NCBI RefSeq assembly: GCF_019063845.1
Contig: NZ_CP077683.1
Span: 806,001-870,000 of the forward strand
From: Geomonas subterranea
Lineage (GTDB): Bacteria > Desulfobacterota > Desulfuromonadia > Geobacterales > Geobacteraceae
Length of the DNA: 64,000 nucleotides
Reading direction: 5' to 3'
Shown: positions 62,067 to 64,000 of the stretch, piece by piece
How positions within the stretch are numbered: the stretch's first letter is position 1
Layout: each line of letters opens with the position of its first letter
The notes under the pieces: model-generated
What the model saw: only the letters and a program-made list of their open reading frames with translations
Databases searched by the model: none
What the model was told of the DNA's origin: nothing
Position numbers and translations under genes: made by a program

Positions 62067-62699
62067 TTAGAGGGACATGATGGTGACCGGGACGGACCAC
62101 TCACCGGCACCGAAACTGAAGATACCACGAATCCGGACCCAGTAATTCTGGCCGCTGACCAGGTCGCTGATAATGATTTTGCTGCAGCTCTTTGAGATAC
62201 AGTAGGCGGCCCAATTGGCTTCCAGGTTGGGATCGCTATTGCTTACCTGCACCTCGTAGCTTCCAGCACCCGGGAGTGCTTTTGCTTTCACCCAGATGGT
62301 GCACCTGCGCTCGCCGTGCCTCAACTGGACTTCCGGTGTGAGGGGGCGACCGGCTTTTGTCGACCGGCGCTCTTTCTGGAAATCGAATCCGCTGCTTTGC
62401 AAGGCCTGGACATTCCCCGCGGCGATGAGTTGTACATAGTTCGCGATGTTCCTCAATACGCGCTTTGTTTCGCTCTTCACCTGGTTCCGGTACTTGACCT
62501 TAAGGGAATCGTGGTATTTGGCCTCGTCGTGCGCCTGTTGCAGTTTTTCCAGACAACCAGACAGTTCCGCGAGGGAACACCCAACCCATGGCTCGGGAAA
62601 GTTAGGATTTCCGGTCAACGATACTAATACTCGGCGCACCAGCTCGATGAACGCAACTATTGCCGATGGAAAAGTGATGATGACTTTGTCGATGGACAT
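62067..62699 (-). CDS. Protein with C-terminal FN3-like domain, unknown function
   Basis: 210 residues. AAGGAGG lies 6 nt before ATG 62699. The N-terminal half is helical and charged, with no signal peptide. The last 90 residues look like a fibronectin type III domain (W-V-K-A-K-A, Y-E-V-Q-V-S, N-Y-W-V-R-I-R-G near the end). Proteins with this layout occur singly in Geobacter relatives with no assigned role. It is not in an operon with the adhesin, whose promoter it faces in tandem. Confidence 0.8.
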   Translation of the reverse strand: MSIDKVIITFPSAIVAFIELVRRVLVSLTGNPNFPEPWVGCSLAELSGCLEKLQQAHDEAKYHDSLKVKYRNQVKSETKRVLRNIANYVQLIAAGNVQALQSSGFDFQKERRSTKAGRPLTPEVQLRHGERRCTIWVKAKALPGAGSYEVQVSNSDPNLEANWAAYCISKSCSKIIISDLVSGQNYWVRIRGIFSFGAGEWSVPVTIMSL

Positions 62700-62800
62700 G
62701 CGAGCCTCCTTGTCTGGAAGTTTAATATTTTCTAATCATACCCCGATATTTTGCCTAGTCAAGGCTGTCGTTTCCTCACCGTTCAAAATAAGCGGAAGGG

Positions 62801-62946
62801 CCGATCGGGTCTTGTTTTGCGTTGATCGGGTTTGGTTTTCTCTTGATCGGGTTTGGTTTTCTCTTGATCGGGTTTGGTTTTCCGTTGATCGAGTTTGGTT
62901 TTCTCTTGATCGACTCTGGTTTTCTTTTGATCGAGTTTGGTTTTTT
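62801..62946. repeat. 21-bp tandem repeat, seven copies
   Basis: The unit is TTGATCGGGTTTGGTTTTCTC, with small drift; the first copy is the most diverged. It starts at 62801 and lies in the 700-bp gap before the FN3 gene at 63398. The rest of that gap holds no gene apart from the CRP-like site, the riboswitch and its terminator. A 169-codon frame passes through the repeats but looks like a by-product. Confidence 0.9.
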
Positions 62947-63184
62947 GGCAGCTAAGCCCTCAAATTTATACTGTTTTTTTGTGGAGGGGTGAGATCGACC
63001 CTGAAAAAGAGAAAAACAAGGCTGATTTTCAGCATCATTTGGGGCTAAAAGGGTGCATCCGGTTTCACCTGCCGCAGTTTTGGGCGGCGTTCGGTTATTC
63101 CGATTACGCGAATGAGGCGAAGAAGAAACGGAAGCGCCACGATGAAGGGCAATTTCTGCCTGACCGGCCGTTGAACCGTAGAAA

Positions 63185-63200
63185 TGTGATTTGAATCACA
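63185..63200. promoter_or_regulatory. CRP-like operator
   Basis: TGTGATTTGAATCACA is a perfect inverted repeat of TGTGA with a 6-bp spacer, the core of the CRP/FNR-type consensus. It lies about 45 bp before a TTAAAAT -10-like box (63232-63238) and the riboswitch, in an upstream activator position. Confidence 0.7.
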
Positions 63201-63242
63201 GCAGATGAACGCCGGTTGGGTTAGAAGGGAGTTAAAATTTTG

Positions 63243-63321
63243 CGGTAAACGACAATACTAAACCTTCCGCGAGGATGGGACGGAAAGCCTATAGGGTCTC
63301 CCTGAGACAGCCGGGTCGCCG
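63243..63321 (+). promoter_or_regulatory. GEMM-I riboswitch (c-di-GMP or cyclic AMP-GMP)
   Basis: The leader reads GACAATACTAAACC, then a GNRA-capped helix, then GGGACGGAAAGCC, then a second helix and GGTCGCCGAAAT. This is the GEMM-I core (tetraloop, conserved G-G-A-C-G-x-A-A-A-G-C-C, receptor helix). It closely resembles the Geobacter GEMM-Ib examples that I recall as sensing cyclic AMP-GMP; the ligand cannot be fixed from the text alone. Its 3' P1 strand overlaps the terminator stem, so ligand binding should prevent termination and switch the FN3 gene on. Confidence 0.87.
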
Positions 63322-63357
63322 AAATACCTGCACTACAGGTCGGTGCCCGGTTTTTTT
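63311..63357 (+). terminator. Riboswitch-controlled terminator
   Basis: CCGGGTCGCCG pairs with CGGTGCCCGG around an internal ACCTG/CAGGT hairpin, followed by seven T. The left strand includes the last part of the aptamer, so terminator and aptamer exclude each other. Confidence 0.85.
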
Positions 63358-63397
63358 GCGTCCTGAATCCTGGTCCGACCTCCTGTGGAGGTCACAG

Positions 63398-64000
63398 TTG
63401 AAAGTAAAGCATGTAGTGCTCCTCGCGCTGTTTGCGCTCATTGTTCCCAGCGCGGCCTTTTCATCCACTGTGACCCTGCAATGGGATCCTTCCTCCGACC
63501 CCGATCTTGCGGGTTACCGGGTATATTACCAGGCCAATTCTTCAGCCATCCCTTTCGTTGGCAGTGGCGCAGCGGAAGGTAACGCCCCCGTCGATGTTTC
63601 CGCCAGTACCACCGCTTCCATTAGCGGCCTCGATCCCGGCACCTCGTACTACTTCGCGGTGACCGCCTACAACACCAGCGGTGCGGAGAGCGTCTACTCC
63701 AATCTCGTGCAGGTAAAGGAGATGGTTCCGCCGGTGGTCGGCATCACCTCACCGGCAACGAACGCGACCATCAGCGGGCCGGTAGCCGTCGGGATCAGCG
63801 CCGTCGACAATGTCGGGGTGACCAGCGTGGAGTTGTACGTGAACGGGAACCTGCTGGGGAGCAGCAACACCGCTCCCTACGTCTTCAACTGGACTACCTC
63901 CTCGCTCGCCCCCGGGCAATACACCCTCACCGCGAAGGCTTACGACGCGGCAGGCAACGTTGGCACCTCGGAAGAGGTCGTCTTCGTTGCCGGAGACGCG
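63398..64000 (+). CDS. Exported FN3/Ig-domain protein (C-terminus outside window)
   Basis: 201 codons visible. The start is TTG 63398 with GGAGG 6 nt upstream. Signal peptide (V-L-L-A-L-F-A-L-I-V-P-S-A-A-F-S), then an FN3 domain L-Q-W-D-P-S-S-D with Y-Y-F-A-V-T-A-Y, then an Ig-like repeat (G-I-T-S-P-A-T-N-A-T and T-S-V-E-L-Y-V-N-G). The domains closely resemble those of the adhesin at 58862-61735 but lack the MshEN-like part. It is controlled by the riboswitch and CRP-like site. Probably a surface or secreted matrix protein. Confidence 0.9.
   Translation, partial: MKVKHVVLLALFALIVPSAAFSSTVTLQWDPSSDPDLAGYRVYYQANSSAIPFVGSGAAEGNAPVDVSASTTASISGLDPGTSYYFAVTAYNTSGAESVYSNLVQVKEMVPPVVGITSPATNATISGPVAVGISAVDNVGVTSVELYVNGNLLGSSNTAPYVFNWTTSSLAPGQYTLTAKAYDAAGNVGTSEEVVFVAGDA

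Noticed and set aside
62446..62955. 169-codon plus-strand ORF through the 21-bp repeats
   Set aside because: It runs opposite to a well-supported gene for half its length, and the rest is repeat; no ribosome site.
62937..63194. 85-codon plus-strand ORF before the riboswitch
   Set aside because: No ribosome site, odd composition, and it runs into the CRP-like operator.
63385..63582. 65-codon ORF near the right edge
   Set aside because: Out of frame with the signal peptide and FN3 domain that start at TTG 63398.

Overview
The window looks like the chromosome of a free-living Desulfuromonadia bacterium of the Geobacter / Geomonas / Citrifermentans group. The reasons are high GC with strong GC3, a GEMM-I riboswitch whose core resembles the cyclic-dinucleotide switches known from Geobacter, a small protein resembling the Geobacter GSU3473 family, an XrtA/PEP-CTERM exopolysaccharide locus, sigma-54 promoters, and a lexA-dinB SOS operon. 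All assignments come from reading the sequence; no database search was run.

Layout. 1-3.3 kb: a drug-efflux pair (partial membrane-fusion protein and outer-membrane lipoprotein) and a TetR regulator. The same 16-bp palindrome lies before the efflux operon and between tetR and a MotB-like gene. 3.4-4.6 kb: the MotB-like gene and a decayed ORF. 4.6-12.1 kb: an integrated element of about 7.4 kb in the 3' end of a tRNA-Arg(CCG). It carries a tyrosine integrase, a filamentous-phage-type Rep, a run of very small genes, a serine recombinase beside its own repeats, and an HNH-type gene. 12.2-30 kb: mostly core genes (DUF1573 protein, zinc-finger membrane protein, cell-wall amidase, MutS, a nucleotide-sugar dehydrogenase/diadenylate-cyclase-like/glycosyltransferase operon, DinB, LexA, ChaN-like protein, M1-like peptidase). 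30-32 kb: a 30-copy 12-bp tandem repeat, a flagellin with a sigma-28 promoter, a miniature flagellin C-terminus, and a small Geobacter-type protein. 32.4-56.5 kb: the PEP-CTERM/XrtA region. It has two PEP-CTERM proteins, each behind a sigma-54 promoter, a CPBP protease, PrsT, and then one long same-strand run for making, regulating, exporting and decorating an extracellular polysaccharide. No exosortase gene is visible. 56.5-57.4 kb: a short-chain dehydrogenase on what appears to be a single integron gene cassette, inserted exactly at the stop codon of a pectate-lyase-like gene. 57.4-64 kb: surface proteins, including an adhesin-like protein with N-terminal MshEN-like (c-di-GMP-binding type) modules and an FN3/Ig protein behind a CRP-like site and a GEMM riboswitch.

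How it fits together. Most of the window serves the cell surface: polysaccharide synthesis, PEP-CTERM proteins, adhesins, flagellin and efflux. Several parts point to cyclic-nucleotide control: the DAC-like enzyme, the MshEN-like modules, the GEMM riboswitch and the CRP-like operator. Three genes are each broken by a frameshift that one extra G in a G run would repair (near 14230, 24630 and 39425). The common direction suggests consensus base-calling errors at least as much as biology, so treat those three as possibly intact.
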